Shown here in pieces: positions 1 through 12,800 of a stretch of 64,000 nt of DNA. Origin of the DNA: Elysia chlorotica. Its lineage: Eukaryota; Mollusca; Gastropoda; Plakobranchidae. Below the pieces are notes generated by a model. The model ran no database searches, had not been told where the DNA came from, and was given only the letters and a program-made list of their open reading frames with translations. A program made the translations under genes and the position numbers. The stretch spans positions 28,136 through 92,135 of the forward strand of contig RQTK01000158.1 of NCBI GenBank assembly GCA_003991915.1. Reading direction: 5' to 3'. How positions within the stretch are numbered: position 1 is the stretch's first letter; every line of letters starts with the position of its first letter.

Positions 1-142
<142 letters not shown>

Positions 143-192
143 TTTCAAATATCAAATATCACAATGCACTATGGATACACAGTCTGACTAAC

Positions 193-3100
193 CTTGAAAT
201 AGCGGGGCAAATGTCCAGACAGTTGTTGGACCGCAACTGCTAAACTGACCAAGCGAAAGTTCCATAAAGAAGATTGGAATTCCGACAATGGCCAGCATAA
301 TGCAGTATGGGATGAAGAATGCTCCTGTTTAAAAGAAAGACCAAACAAGAGAATATCGAGGAGTTTATTAATATTTCTCTACTGTATGGCAAAGAAAAAC
401 AAATTGAAGTAATATATTAATGTTTTGATATAAATGGCAATAGTAAAATATTTTATACCCGTTTTCAACTATTTCAAAAAATTGATTTTTTATAGTCTTT
501 GTTTAATTCATCGGTAAAGCAACGAGACCTTATCTCTTGTTTCTTTATATTATTTTAAAAATAATCGTACAACACCGCGGTAGTTTACGGTTCGACGTTA
601 GCCTTTAACTCGCACATACTTACGACGAGTTGAGAACTACCACGAAGTTGTACTTACATCCCATGAATGTATTTACCTCCGCCATTCCTATAGCAGTAGT
701 ACGGAAATCTCCAAACGTTTCCAAGACCCACAGCATAGCCAAGGCAGGACAATAGAAAATCCAGTTTTCCAGACCAGTTTCCTCTCTCTTCATTCTCGTC
801 GCCCTGGTTTTAAAATTGAAATAATAATTAAAAAATGCAAGAATAATTTGGTTTGGAAGATTAAAAATGGTTACAGAATCAAGTATCAGTTTTATATTTT
901 CCGTTTGCGATGCCGGGTCAAGAGGCAATCGTTTTTAATAATTAACTTTTGTTACATGAGCTACACATATTATGCAAGATGTTTTCAGAACATGAAGAAC
1001 TTTTGTCTAGCTTATAAACAAAACAAAACCAAACGAAATTAAAAAAAAAAAACATGGAAAGAACATTAAAAATAAACCTCTGACAAAACAATGCCAGTAG
1101 ATTAAAAACAAAACATGGCGGAGGGAAAAATGTAAAAAAGTGTACTTTGAAAAAAAATGTTATTACACTAAATAGCATTATTGATTCTGATTCAACTTAT
1201 GGCTCTGTCCTATCTATCATTACTGTAAAATCGTATAGAATTTTGCGTATTTTGAGTTTGCTTTTCATATAAGAATCAGTATTGACTAAAAAATATTGAC
1301 ATGTAAGGGGAATAATAAAGAAAATGTGATTTCTACGAATGTATGATTGGATGAATGGCGGCAAACAATGGAACAAAGCAATACAAGCAACAATATTTTG
1401 TAGTCTTAACTTGCCGAGGATGATTTTAAAACCTATTTAGTTTGTTGTATTCAGATCAAGAGGTTAGAATACCCCATTTCTATAGTGCTTTCCCAAAACA
1501 AAATGTCACAGGGTGGTAAGTACCACGTCGTGCTAGGTTACAACTCGATAAAAACTTTCTTAATCGCATATCTTAGGACGAGTCGCAAGTTTAACGCAAC
1601 GTCGTACTTACGGCCCAGTGTCTACTTGCAGCGACATTTGTTAAGTTCTAGTTTCTATTTGTATGTACTAGTCTATACTTGTAATTCATTGTTCGCATCG
1701 TGTATTTCCCACCAACTTGTCATACGTCGTGCGCATGAATATTTACGACATAGTCCTGTGTCCCGCAATCCTTCACCGACATTATTCACCAAACAGTTTT
1801 GTTTGACTGTCTTAAATAGTCTTTAGACCAATCGGAATTTATTCAAGCCGACTATGGAGAAAACATTGTCAAAATAATGATGGTATGAAAGAGGCTGACA
1901 TGGTTCAATGACTTATGTTCCTGCAGTTGTTATAGTTTTTTGGTTTTTTTTTTTTTAAAGTATATTTGTGAACCTCTGACCAAATTGATTTATTTGACTG
2001 CCTACTGCGACACATCGGAATGTATTTAACACAAATGTCTAAATAATATAAATAGAAACACCAATGTTGTAAAATGATACTATAGCTTATAAAAAATTGT
2101 GTAAGTCCAATTAAAATATTTGTATTTTATTACTTCTTATCAACAGATGGGGTTTTTGGTCAAACCAGCCAATAACGAAAACGGATACGGCAGTTTATCT
2201 GTAAAGCTACAGAACTTTGATATCCTACAACAGAGCAAACACGGTCTTCATAAAGAGATACCATCTTCAGTTTCAATGTGAAAATCCAGAAATGCTTTAT
2301 CATCTCTGAAAGTTGAACATTTCATAGAGGACAACAAGACAATTGGATTTTGAGACTTTTAAAATAAGGTTCAATAATTTAAGTTTGATAATGTAATAGT
2401 TATCTGATAGCAAATGTTTGAACCCTTTATGCAATCGCCAACTTAAATTTTGAGTATTAACATCTTGGAGTTTTCAAAATTTTCTTTTCGTTGGTGTTTT
2501 TTTAAAATCATTCTGCCTTTGTTTTTCAATAATGATTTACAACTGCCTTAAGAAGGTCATGCAATACGATGATCAAAGAGCGATAGTGACATTAATCAAA
2601 ATCTTATATCTTCTTTTTTTGGAGACTTGGCAAAATTGAAACGTAAGCATCTTTTTCAAGCACATTATCAATTTTAGTGTTCGCCAGGTTCACCTCAATT
2701 CTTTAAAGCCATGTTTTTACACATATAATTAGGCTGCCAGCGTCGGGAATACGGTCCTCTGATCACGTAGCTTCATTTGGGTCGGCGTATAAAAATGTCC
2801 ACATTCTATACAATGAATTTCTCTCTTAATGGGAACATGAACGCCCAAACAAGTGATCCAGAGATTGACATTGCTGCACGTAAACTATCAAAGCAAGCAC
2901 AGAGGGTTATTTGCAAACTCACCAGTTTCTGTTTAGTACCTCTGCACGCATCTTAGCACTGTTGTCTTTACAAAATATAGAATAATTAGTTATTTACTTT
3001 ATGTATTGGTAGACGCGCAATGCGATTTCATCATTATTTTGTCCCTTGTTAGGGGCTCATGCAAAATGAATTTATCAAACAGATATACATATATTTTATA

Positions 3101-3587
3101 ATAATGGTGAAAAAAAAGGTTTCATTATTTATATTAAACTGTAATGGCGTATTAACTGTAAAAAAAAAACTAATTGGTAAAGGCTGTTAAAAACAAAAAG
3201 AATATTCTCGCTTTGAACATTTCGATTTTCTTAGTTTAAGCTACTGCATATTAATATGTCGCACCTCTGTCTTTCAGAACAAAGCGTGGGAATTTTATTA
3301 CGAGTACTGGTTAATCTTTTTTTGATGAACAAAAAAATATAAATAAATGATACAGAATAACAGTCTAGATTATTCTGAGCACATTAGGTTTTCCCTTTAA
3401 ATTCTTCGCTTAGAACTGCGTGAAGCACGTCTTCCCTACCTTAATAACATCTTTTGATGTTTGAATACATAGTTTTTTTTTACCTCTTAAACACACGCCG
3501 TTGATCGTACGTGGAATGCTTTTAATTGCAATTTCGACCTTTGGTAGCCTAATTTTTAAGCCCTCTAAAAGGATTTTTTCAACCAAC

Positions 3588-3679
<92 letters not shown>

Positions 3680-5083
3680 CACAACCATATTGAATAATGT
3701 TTTTTCATGCCCTAGATTGGGAAAAAAAAAACTTAAATTTTATTTATCCGACCATTCCAAGTTATTAGTTACTGCGATACTACCTTTCTCATTCTATTTA
3801 TAGATCTTATTATGTAAACGGTTTCGGTGAGGTTCGGTTTTTGTGTGGGGACGCATTTTTTGTTATCTTTTTCTGTTAAGAATTGCTTATGTCTAAGCAT
3901 CCAAAATGAAAACTGGAACTTGGAAGCCTGCGTGCAGCCCATTATCTAATATAATTTTGATTATTTTCCCACAATTTTTTCCATGATTACTTCCCACCAT
4001 TATTGTCAACTTGATCAAACCCCAGTATTCAATGGCTTTTATTTAAACTTTTCGTTCCAGGTCACTTCTTTTGGCCAGCCCAGAAGTATTAACGCAATAA
4101 ATTGAATGATACAATTGAGAAAAAAAATCAAGAAATCAGGGTACTCTATGCTTGTCTATGAACACAGTTGTACAGGGGACGTGACGATTCAACCTTACAG
4201 CTCGAGGTATCTAGTCGGGATGTTTCCAGTGCGAGACACTGCCGAGTTTCTCTGTTTCCCACTGGTCGGGTCGTTTTAAAGATACGGTGTATAATACAAC
4301 AGGTTGAAACAAATTATCCTTGGCATTCTCGCTCTGCCTCTGTGTGGCAACCCGTAAATTGTCAGACTTTAGTCTTGGGGCCCGTCATCAATACAGCCTT
4401 GTGGTTGAGGATGGAAGTTAAAAATCATAAAACCAACCGTGTTTATAACGTACTTCATTACTGTTTTAGTCTAACAGTCAGTCTTTTATTTGCGCTTTGT
4501 GGGATTAGAACCGTTAGCTTGTGGAGGCGTCGAGAGCGAAAAGCAGAGAGTACGGGTCAACATCTCAGCTTAATTTCAATAGTCCACTACGCTCCTTTGA
4601 AAAAAAAACTGCTTTCTCTTCGTGAAACGCGTAGTATGATTCGTTGTAGACGCATCGTTTTTCAGCCATGTCTAACAATTGCTACTATATCTTATGTTCC
4701 AACTCTACTTTAAATATTGTAGTAATTCATTTCAAAAGAGGTTCTCTGTACTTCAACGATTTTAAATAATTTGTGCACGCAAAATATACTTTTAAAACTA
4801 GTTATAACGAGAGAACTTGCTAAGCGAATATTTACTTGTGAGCTAACACATTTGTTCATGCATCTCTTGCATATTGACACCGGGTCTCTAATGTTTGATC
4901 CTCTTTATCAAGAGTATAAATTAGTTCTAGAGAATAACATACTTTGTTTGCCTTCATTCTATTTCTCTCAGGAAATATGATGCTAGATCTAATAATATTA
5001 TGTGAAAGAATTTTGTCAAGAAAGCAGCAGACCTTTTTTCTTTTTTTTCTCGCTATTTGAAACCTCTGTTTCTCACTCTTCTA

Positions 5084-5123
<40 letters not shown>

Positions 5124-5311
5124 TCACTTTTATTTCACTACTTTCTCTCTATGTCTCTTTCCCCTTCTCTCTATCCCCCCTTTCTCTTGGCCTCTCTATT
5201 TCTCTCTGCTCTTGCTCTCCCTATTTCTCTCTCTCTCATTCACTTTCTATCCATCTCAATCTCTTTATATTTTTTCCTATCTCTCTCTTACCCCCTATTT
5301 CTTTCTTTCTT

Positions 5312-5349
<38 letters not shown>

Positions 5350-5389
5350 TCCCTCCATTTCTCTCTCTCCCCCTCTCTCCTTTCCAGAC

Positions 5390-5429
<40 letters not shown>

Positions 5430-5658
5430 ACATCTCTATACCTCTAATATCTTTCCACCCCTATCTTGTTTCTCCCCATTCTATTTCCGTCCCTCCTTAT
5501 ACATCCTCGCCACCCACCTCGTCTTCAGACGTCTTCTTCAGCTTGCGGTTGATGTACTGCGTCAGCTGAGTGTTCTGGGAGTCCACTTTGTGTTCCAGCC
5601 TGTCCACCGCATCCTGAAGCTGCGTGATCTTTAGGTTCACGTCAGGTGTAACCTCCAT
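193..5658 (-). CDS. SLC6-family Na+/Cl- coupled transporter, amino-acid type (partial, 5' exons)
   Basis: Plasma-membrane symporter using Na+ and Cl- gradients to take up amino acids or related solutes. Visible exons on the minus strand: 5658-5518 (47 codons from ATG), 803-677 and 324-193; the rest lies left of the window. Exon 2 encodes TM1, reading [19 protein letters not shown] then [17 protein letters not shown], an exact fit to the family signature W-R-F-P-Y-x4-N-G-G-G once joined to exon 3. Exon 3 gives TM2, including [13 protein letters not shown]. The TM1 residue that is Asp in monoamine carriers is Gly here (YAVGLGN), which points to an amino-acid carrier; the substrate cannot be named. 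Junctions keep frame (phase 0, then phase 1). Exon 1 (ATG in the context GCCATGG) encodes a coiled-coil-like stretch around residues 9-40. It joins in frame across a 4.7-kb intron, but it is the less certain part and could belong to another gene. Confidence 0.85.
567..656. mobile_element. Hairpin MITE, decayed copy
   Basis: Left part CGTACAACACCGCGGTAGTT and right part ACTTACGACGAGTTGAGAAC ... GAAGTTGTACTTAC pair as an imperfect inverted repeat. They carry the family blocks (GTACAAC, GTAGTTTAC, CTTACGACGAGTT) seen better at 16285-16377. It lies in the SLC6 intron. Confidence 0.5.
1516..1611. mobile_element. Hairpin MITE copy
   Basis: It begins GTAAGTACCACGTCGTGCTA GGTTACAACTCG and ends CGAGTCGCAAGTTTAACGCA ACGTCGTACTTAC, an inverted repeat with a short AT-rich centre. 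It is the same size and design as the copies at 11136, 15263 and 16285. Confidence 0.7.
3594..3676 (+). repeat. (GA)n microsatellite
   Basis: Uninterrupted GA dinucleotides in SLC6 intron 1. The Ser/Leu and Arg/Glu open frames over it are artefacts. Confidence 0.97.
4215..4440 (+). mobile_element. Decayed tRNA-derived SINE in the SLC6 intron
   Basis: Later SINE blocks are readable: CCACTGGTCGGGTCG, CTCTGTGTGGCAACCCGTAA, ATTGTCAGACTTTAGTCTTG, GGGCCCGTCATCAATACAGC and the tail AAATCATAAAACCAACC. The head and the GTCAGTATAATG block are poorly preserved. The long open frame across this stretch is a by-product, not a gene. Confidence 0.65.
5083..5427 (+). repeat. Long CT-rich tract
   Basis: A pyrimidine-rich stretch of about 345 bp with several pure (CT)n blocks, in SLC6 intron 1 and ending about 90 bp from the exon 1 donor. 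On the transcript (minus) strand it is a long purine tract. Confidence 0.9.
5518..5658 (-). CDS. Candidate first coding exon of the SLC6 gene (coiled-coil N-terminus)
   Basis: An open frame of 47 codons starts at an ATG in strong context (GCCATGG) and ends at a donor reading GAG|GTGGGT. It begins [20 protein letters not shown], continues with regularly spaced hydrophobic residues ([16 protein letters not shown]), and ends KLKKTSEDE. The exon is clearly richer in G+C than its surroundings, and the downstream exon at 803 begins [10 protein letters not shown] in the same phase, so the spliced acidic linker reads naturally. The long CT/GA tract at 5083-5427 follows directly inside the intron. I found no other start for the transporter. 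Confidence 0.65.
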
Positions 5659-7243
5659 GGCTGCAAAGTACCCGCGCCTCAGCGTATATCAAAGCCTGCA
5701 GCGGTGTTCAACTGTAAAACAGGGGAGTAAAATTGATATTGACACTTGCGAGCCAATGAAAATAAATACCCCTGACTTGAGTTAGCAAATAGCAACTTGA
5801 GTAGTAACTGTTGGAAAATATTGAAAAGAAGGTTATCACGAAACCAAACTCCCAATTCCATTAAGTTACACATAGTTTTCTTTTTTTTTTAAAGAAAGAA
5901 AAAAGCACCACGCTTATTGTTGATGATACGTTATAATTTACTGTTATAAGTGTCATTTATTCTACCATCAAACTTGAGTATTGAGTAATGTTGTATTGAG
6001 AGGGTGTAAAATGTTTTATCGTTGTTCTTATGCGAAAGAGAGGCGAGACGGTTTAGTGGTAGAGCTTGCGGATGAAATCAGACGGACCCGCATTATGTTC
6101 CACAATCAACAAAATAAAAACCGTTTCTTGCCATGTAAGTTGGACTGTTGGTGTTAGTTGATGACGTGTGTTCGACTGAGACAGTAATCCTGGTATCCAT
6201 GGTACCAAAAAATGTTTATAAAATTATCATGTGTATCTATATTTTTAGACCTTCGTTGTTTTTAGCTTTTTCAGGTTTTTTGTTTTTGGTGGGGATTTAT
6301 TATGTTGCTTTTCGTTTGCTCTTGTATAAGCCATTGTGTTGATATGAATAATAGCATGGACTTGTGCTCATCCACAAAATGCGCTTTATCTTACAATCTT
6401 GTATTCTTCTCAACTTCGAACTTTTTTTACAACTCAATTGTCCATAACGTCATGCATACACTACGCAGATGTACCAAAAAAGTTCCAATGTTTTCATCGA
6501 GATATATGATAACAGAAAAAAAACAACGGAGGATCATGATCGACGATGTCTATAACCGATCGGACAAAAGTGAAAAGTGGATGTAAAGTTAATTAGAAAA
6601 AGGAAAACAACAAAGGAGAAGCGTAATACAATAGAATAAGACGGGCGAACCTGTCTATGCTTCTTAGGCAAACAAATGAGATGAGCAACCTAAAACATAT
6701 TTTTCTTCAACTTTCAAGCAAAATTAATGATCTTGTTCAAATCTCTCTAAATACTTGAAAGATTGGCCCATTTCACATCCTTAAAGCTGCTTTCAAAGTC
6801 TCTTGATAAAATTTTGTCATGTCATAATATTATTATAATAGTTTTGGATTATTAATGCATTTCAGTCAGTAATAAATACGAATTTTCATATTCCACTTCA
6901 CCTTTATTTAAATTTTAATGACAATAAACATAAAAGTGCGCACTGGAGGGAAGTTAAGCGCGAAAATACATTTAAGAAAAAGATCCAATTTGACCAGCAC
7001 TCTAGCATTTTTAACCTTTGAAAACCACATTTTTATTACGTTCAAGAATCTAGCAAAGCCATCAACCGTGAATCGTGTTATGTCACTGCGATATGCACTT
7101 TTAACCTCTAGGGCTTCGTGCTCTTGGATTCAGTGTACACTGTACATACTAATGTTTTTACTGGCAGCCACTGCGGAAATTTGCTGCGGAAAAATGCTAA
7201 CATTGCGTCGTAAGCGTTATGCAATCCTATTGTTTTTGAGACA

Positions 7244-7490
7244 TCTTCTATTGTACCGGTGCACTTTTTCACTATTTGAACACCATTTAGACAACTCCTA
7301 TTGTACCCGTGCATTTTTTCAGTATTTGAACACCATTTAGACAACTTTTATGGTATCGGTGCATTTTTTTTCAGTATTTGAACACCATTAAGACAACTCC
7401 TATTGTATCGGTGCATTTTTTCAGTATTTGAACACCATTTAGACAACTCCTATTGTATCGGTGCACTTTTTCAGTATTTGAACACCATTT
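7244..7490 (+). repeat. Minisatellite, about 50-bp unit, about 5 copies
   Basis: A unit reading ACTCCTATTGTATCGGTGCA TTTTTTCAGTATTTGAACAC CATTTAGACA repeats with starts near 7244, 7294, 7344, 7396 and 7446. Differences are few substitutions and length changes in the T-run. There are no unique spacers between units. Open frames here are products of the repeat. Confidence 0.9.
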
Positions 7491-8204
7491 TTTACGTATT
7501 AATGAATACCGATCACGATTTAAAGAGAATTTTTACATAAAAAGCACACAAACTTGTAACGCTTGGATCAGCCATAAGTTGATTGAGATTAATTGTCAGC
7601 CCCTGTACTGCTTTTAGTGGTCAAGTTTGGATGTAAACAAGTCACATACGACCATAATATGTTTGTACGAAGCCTAGTGAGGTGAACGTACATTATATAC
7701 TGTCACCAGTGCTTTTTTCCACATGAATGAAACCACACTAATCCGATATGCTTGCTTGTTCTCTCCTTCGCGTAGCTTTGGATCAATAATTATACTGTTA
7801 ATCACTGCCTTTAGTTTACCTGTCGTACTATACCAAACCACTCGAAATGTATTCATAGCTAGCATAGAACAGTTCTTCACCCTCATCGTACACTGACCAC
7901 ACGAGACCAGTATTACTTTACGTTGACACACTGAGAGCGTTGTCAAGTTTTTAGACTATACATATTCCTTTAGAGTGGGCCTGTCATTTGCATGGGTGTT
8001 TATTTTCATGTCTCTCAACGGAATTAATTAGATATTTTAATATGTTTCTAGAGAGAAAAAAAAGTATCCATAGAGAAAGAGCGCTATGGTCGTCATGATA
8101 ATGAAACTATTTTTAATGCAGATTTAGGTACCCAAGAAAGTAAACAAAAGATCACACCTTATATTACGAAATCAGTCGTTTTAACGTAAGCATTGTAGAA
8201 GTTG

Positions 8205-8355
8205 TCAAGATTGACGTCTGACAATTTTACATGATGCCATCCAGAGACACCAGGATCCTTCCACTGTTCCAGAAGGAAACACGATCCCATTATCGAGATT
8301 TCAAGCCGGGAACTCGTGATTAAAATCCTCGCACTCTAACAACTAAGCTATCTCC
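8205..8355 (-). mobile_element. Decayed tRNA-derived SINE
   Basis: The plus strand carries TTGACGTCTGACAATTTTAC, matching the reverse of the SINE body, and then a reversed tRNA-like head (AGCCGGGAACTCGTG, CACTCTAACAACTAAGCTA). The middle is shortened and diverged. Confidence 0.6.
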
Positions 8356-10007
8356 CCTCGACCCCCCTCCCCCCTCCAAAAACAACAAAAACAACAACAA
8401 CAACAACAACAACAACAAAGCAAAAACAAAAAAACACCTTGCTGGTGGAAGAGGTAAAAGAAGTTTGAGAGTCAAAGAACAGAAAAAGGAAGGAATACAT
8501 TTTTAAAGCACTTCATCATTTTTATTATCATAACTAGTTGGGAATCCAAGAAATTAGTGGGTATTGTGGGATGGACAAAGCTGAGAGGATAATTAATGTA
8601 TTTGTAGTGTGCTAAAACTAAATATTATGCTTCTTCAGAAAAGGTAAGAAGCTATTAGGTATTAAGACAGTTTTCACGAACAGGTACACCAACTCTTTCA
8701 GTCTGTGAAAAAAGATCTTGGCACATCATTGTGAACGTTTTTTTTTTCTCATTTTGCGTATGGTTTCTCTATGAAAACTTTTGTTTGGAACATTTTGATA
8801 GTTCAAAGTCGCTAAATAAGTGAATTGACTTGCACACTGTTTGTAACTTACATGCAATAGGGTTCATTTTCTCTTTTTTTTCTATTTTAAAATTAACCAA
8901 AAATTCTTTTTCTAACGAAATGATTCATTTGCGCGACAACGTTTGCGCGCTCTAAAAACATTTGATATTAATATCTAGTAGAAAGTTCCATAAGCATCTA
9001 CAACTATTAGTAAGCTTTATTGAATGGATTTGATAAGCCAACTTTCCATTTGTTTGTTGTTGAAAGAAGGAAAGGGAGCAGTTGTGTATGTTCGTATTTT
9101 TGAAATTGCATATTTTTGTTTTATTAATTTGTTGATTTTGGGTGAAACGAGGTGAAATAAAACATTTTTCGTCAATATATATGATTTTCGTTAAATAGCA
9201 TCGTATTTATACTAAAGTCACCAAAGACAATAATAGTTCCAGATGAGTCTCTTATAACTCAATTGTTGTGTTTCCTTCACACACCCAGAAACTATCGTAA
9301 AAGGTAAACTAAGTTAACACAACTCAAAACACTAATTGGGATTAATAGATAAGTGGCGATTCATAACGCACCAGCTATTGCAAAAAAAAATTCTCCTTTT
9401 TTACAATTTTCAATATTTAGAATAATAAATTTTATATTTTATCAATACGGGTCGGTGGTATTTACTATTTTAAAGAAATGTCAAAAGTGTATTTTACAAC
9501 TTGTGTCTTTTTTTTCACCAACAAAACTCTATGAACACATATCGAAATAAAAGTATGTACCAAACATTGCATTACTTTGTAATTGCTCGCTGTCACCAAC
9601 CGCACAAATAACTTCACCAGTTACAAAATTAATGACATAATTATGCAAGTATAGGAAGAATAGCGGATGGGGCCTTTTTATTTACAACTCAGATATATTT
9701 TTATATAGCTTCAAACCAGTAACAGCGTCAGTAAGACAACATTCAAAAGACTTGGTTCGCAAAAGATTAAAATAATGCAAAAAAGGGCAAGCAACATCAT
9801 ATCTTTATATAATATTATCTTTATATAACATTATACATCTTTATGACACACCTTAATATCATATATCTTTATTCTCAAGGACGCGGTAAAAATTGCACAA
9901 GGTATGAAACTACATTAAATAATTATGTGCGTCCTTGAAGGTTGGCCATGTCAAATTCAATACATGTAGTTAAAAATTGAGCCCCACTTCGGTGACCGTG
10001 TTTTTTC

Positions 10008-10432
10008 CTCCTGGTTTATTCAGTGTCAGTATAATGTGACCGGGCGAGCCTCGGGTACCTTGCTCTAGGGTTCTGCCCGCTATAAAATCTGTATAATAAT
10101 ATGTCGTGAAGCGTAAAGCAACCAACCGTTACCTTACATTTATTGAAAAATACGCAATAAAAAGTAATTCCTTCTAGTAGTACTACACTAATAAACAATG
10201 AAAGACGGAGGACTAAATGTACGGTCGACTCCTGTTACATTGAAAGCAAAAAACTCGTAAAACTCATAAATGTTTACTGACATTTTAATAGCGTGATAAG
10301 TCCTTGTACCCACGCTCTGCATCTGTGTTGCTGCACGTAAATTGTCAGACGTTAGTGTCTGGAGCAGTCCGCAATATAGCCTGGTACATGCACTGTTGCT
10401 GACGCTGCGCGCTAAGAATCCAATCCAAACAT
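10008..10432 (+). mobile_element. tRNA-derived SINE, two pieces separated by about 230 bp
   Basis: The body start (TTCAGTGTCAGTATAATGTG, about 10017-10040) and the later body (GTTGCTGCACGTAAATTGTC, AGACGTTAGTGTCTGG, ATATAGCCTGG, about 10290-10400) are in the right order and orientation but split by unrelated sequence. The gap may be a later insertion, or these may be two separate truncated copies. Confidence 0.6.
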
Positions 10433-11135
10433 TAGTGTTCTGTGGCCAAGCGAGGCTTGCCCAGGTTTCTTTCAGTCGGCTCACCCGGCAGAGCTAAAAA
10501 GCTTAGCAACATTCGGGTATGTCTGGACCCTTTTCTACAGTTTCTCAGACCCAAAGCCATTCAGATTATCGAATTACACTGTAGCCTATAGACTTGACAG
10601 AGAGGGATTTCCCCCCGTTTTCTCGACACAATGGGCAGAATCACTCAAGTCTGATAAGCATTATACAAACAATTATTGCGAAGTAAAAAAAAAAGCAGCA
10701 ACGTGGAAATTTCGGTACAATCCCCGAAAAGAAAGATATGTCGCTTCGTAGAAGCAGCCACCAAACTGGGGTGTCCAGGAACAAGCCAAGTGGAATGACC
10801 TCGCACGTACATTGCATTTTAGGGATATGAAGGGTCACAATACACTTATATTTCTGTTGACAATGCAAAAAAAGGGAAGTCTGAAAGGACCTGAAGTAGT
10901 AGACAGTTTACCTTGAACTGAATGTCTCCCATTATTTAGGTTCACCAAAAGGTGAATACACCAGAAACTGGACTGACAGGCCATCCCGCTGGGATCTGGA
11001 CTCTGCTGTGATGGGTGGGGAACAACACTAGGGGTCCCAAGTACAACATTGTTTTACGCTTACGACTTAAGATATACAAATTTTAAGGGTTTGATTTGTT
11101 AGCTACTGTAACGTTGTACTTACGACTATAAGTTA

Positions 11136-11231
11136 GTAAGCACAAACATGACGTAGCTTACGTCTCGTCGTAACAATATAAGAATAAGAAGGCTTACGAC
11201 GAGACGTAAGCTACGTCGTGTTTGTACTTGC
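11136..11231. mobile_element. Hairpin MITE copy with strong inner stem
   Basis: Left arm GTAAGCACAAACATGACGTA GCTTACGTCTCGTCGTAA; right arm TTACGACGAGACGTAAGCTA CGTCGTGTTTGTACTTGC. The inner stem CTTACGTCTCGTCGTAA / TTACGACGAGACGTAAG is perfect around a loop of about 20 bp. A solitary right end of the same family (GTAACGTTGTACTTACGAC) lies just upstream at 11102-11125. Confidence 0.8.
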
Positions 11232-12706
11232 TACCCTAGATGTCGAGATCTAGTTAGTGACATTTGTCGCACAGCTCAAAGTATCATGCAAATACCCGCT
11301 CTGAGTCACAGCAAGGGGGATGATCAAATGTGACGAGAATGTTTTAAAGATGAGAGATTTTGTAGAGAGAAGTGTGTATTGTGTGGCTCAGAGTTCTCGC
11401 TCAGCTCGAGTTGGTAATTTGGATGGATTGACTGCGCTTTGAGTTTAGAAAAATAAAGAGTAGTTGTTGGAAAAAATTGTATTTGAAAACCATGGGTATG
11501 ATTATAGCTAGCAGTCATAATGTTTGTTTTGAAAATTAAAACCTATGCTTTCGGTTCCAATCGTTTTAAACCCTCAAAAGATAGAGCATGTTCTGTTATT
11601 TTTAAAAGATGATTGGAAAGTATTAGATCTAGGTATCTACAGGAAACAAAACCTAGACATCGTAAAATTTCGATTATAAATTAAAAAAATGTTTTCTCAT
11701 AATTGCCTACACATAATCATTCTTCTTTTCCCCTAATAACTTGTAATAGAATGCGGTGTAATATGGTTAATTACTGCATTTTTTTATTGGTTTGGAAGGA
11801 AACTGGCATAGTAGGCTAACTGCTGTCCTTCGTTAATATACTTGCTGCAGTGAAAAAAGTAAAAGGCTCTAAGATGAAAATAAAAAAGTATAGAACCACA
11901 ATAGTCGTGAAAGCAATCGACTAAATGTTAAATCCAATCAAATGCCTTTGAAAACACACATAGTTTTAATAATAGCTATTTCAATATATATTTATGTTTT
12001 GCGAATGGATAATGCTCTTGTCAAATGCCAAAAAAGGTGTTACATAGTCCAATATGAGTAATTTATGACCAAAACAACAGCTGTTTCTTTAACTTCATAA
12101 TAACAGGACAAGAAGTAGTTCAAAAGCTGTAACGATCTTTGGACTAAGAACAGCGGGAGGCAAAAAAGTGAGAAAAAATAATAGCAACTTTTGAATGGTG
12201 TTGGCTAGGTGTTGATGGGACAAAAAGGAGCCAAGACTTCTGTCAACAGAAATAAGGGGTATTGTAGAATGAGGTGCGAACGTGTGAAGAGGATGTCAAG
12301 AGACTCTGCAACTTCTGGGTGTGTGGGTTTTCTCCAGGTTTGTCCCTTGGTTTATGTTCTTTAGGTACAGATTATGTCTTCGTTTTCACATCTGTTCTTC
12401 TATTTTAGTTTTAAATGTTTCTATGTAGCCTCGTTCTCGCCTCTCTTTTCTTGAAACAAATGTACACTTACGGTAAGGTCCGTCGAGATTTTAGAACGGG
12501 ACTTGACAAAATGTAAGAGAAATCCAAGTTGAATACACGTACATATACCACATGTAAGCCTAAATTGAATTGAACTGTTTCAGTCAATACATACATATCA
12601 GGCATAAACCATGTTAAGACAAGCTTGAGGTACAAACATTATTAGATCAACTGACAAGGAAAATAATCCATGCTAGTTGTGTACATACAACAACTTTATC
12701 TACCAC

Positions 12707-12710
<4 letters not shown>

Positions 12711-12750
<40 letters not shown>

Positions 12751-12800
12751 CTCTCTTTCTCTCTCCTCTCTCTTTATCTCTATCTCTCTCTGTCTCTTTC
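12711..12800 (+). repeat. (CT)n microsatellite, imperfect
   Basis: A pure CT run to about 12747, then interrupted CT-rich sequence. Intergenic. Confidence 0.9.

Noticed and set aside
4168-4713. 181-codon open frame in the transporter intron
   Set aside because: It spans a decayed SINE and has no recognisable domain.
5002-5634. Long Ser/Leu-rich open frames
   Set aside because: They are translations of the CT tract. The real coding sequence here is on the minus strand at 5518-5658.
6041-6085. tRNA-like stretch (GGTTTAGTGGTAGAGC)
   Set aside because: Only an A-box-like part is visible, with no B box at the right distance and no clover-leaf. Possibly an old SINE head.
7244-7490. Regularly spaced repeats resembling a CRISPR array
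   Set aside because: The units are contiguous with no unique spacers, and the DNA is animal.
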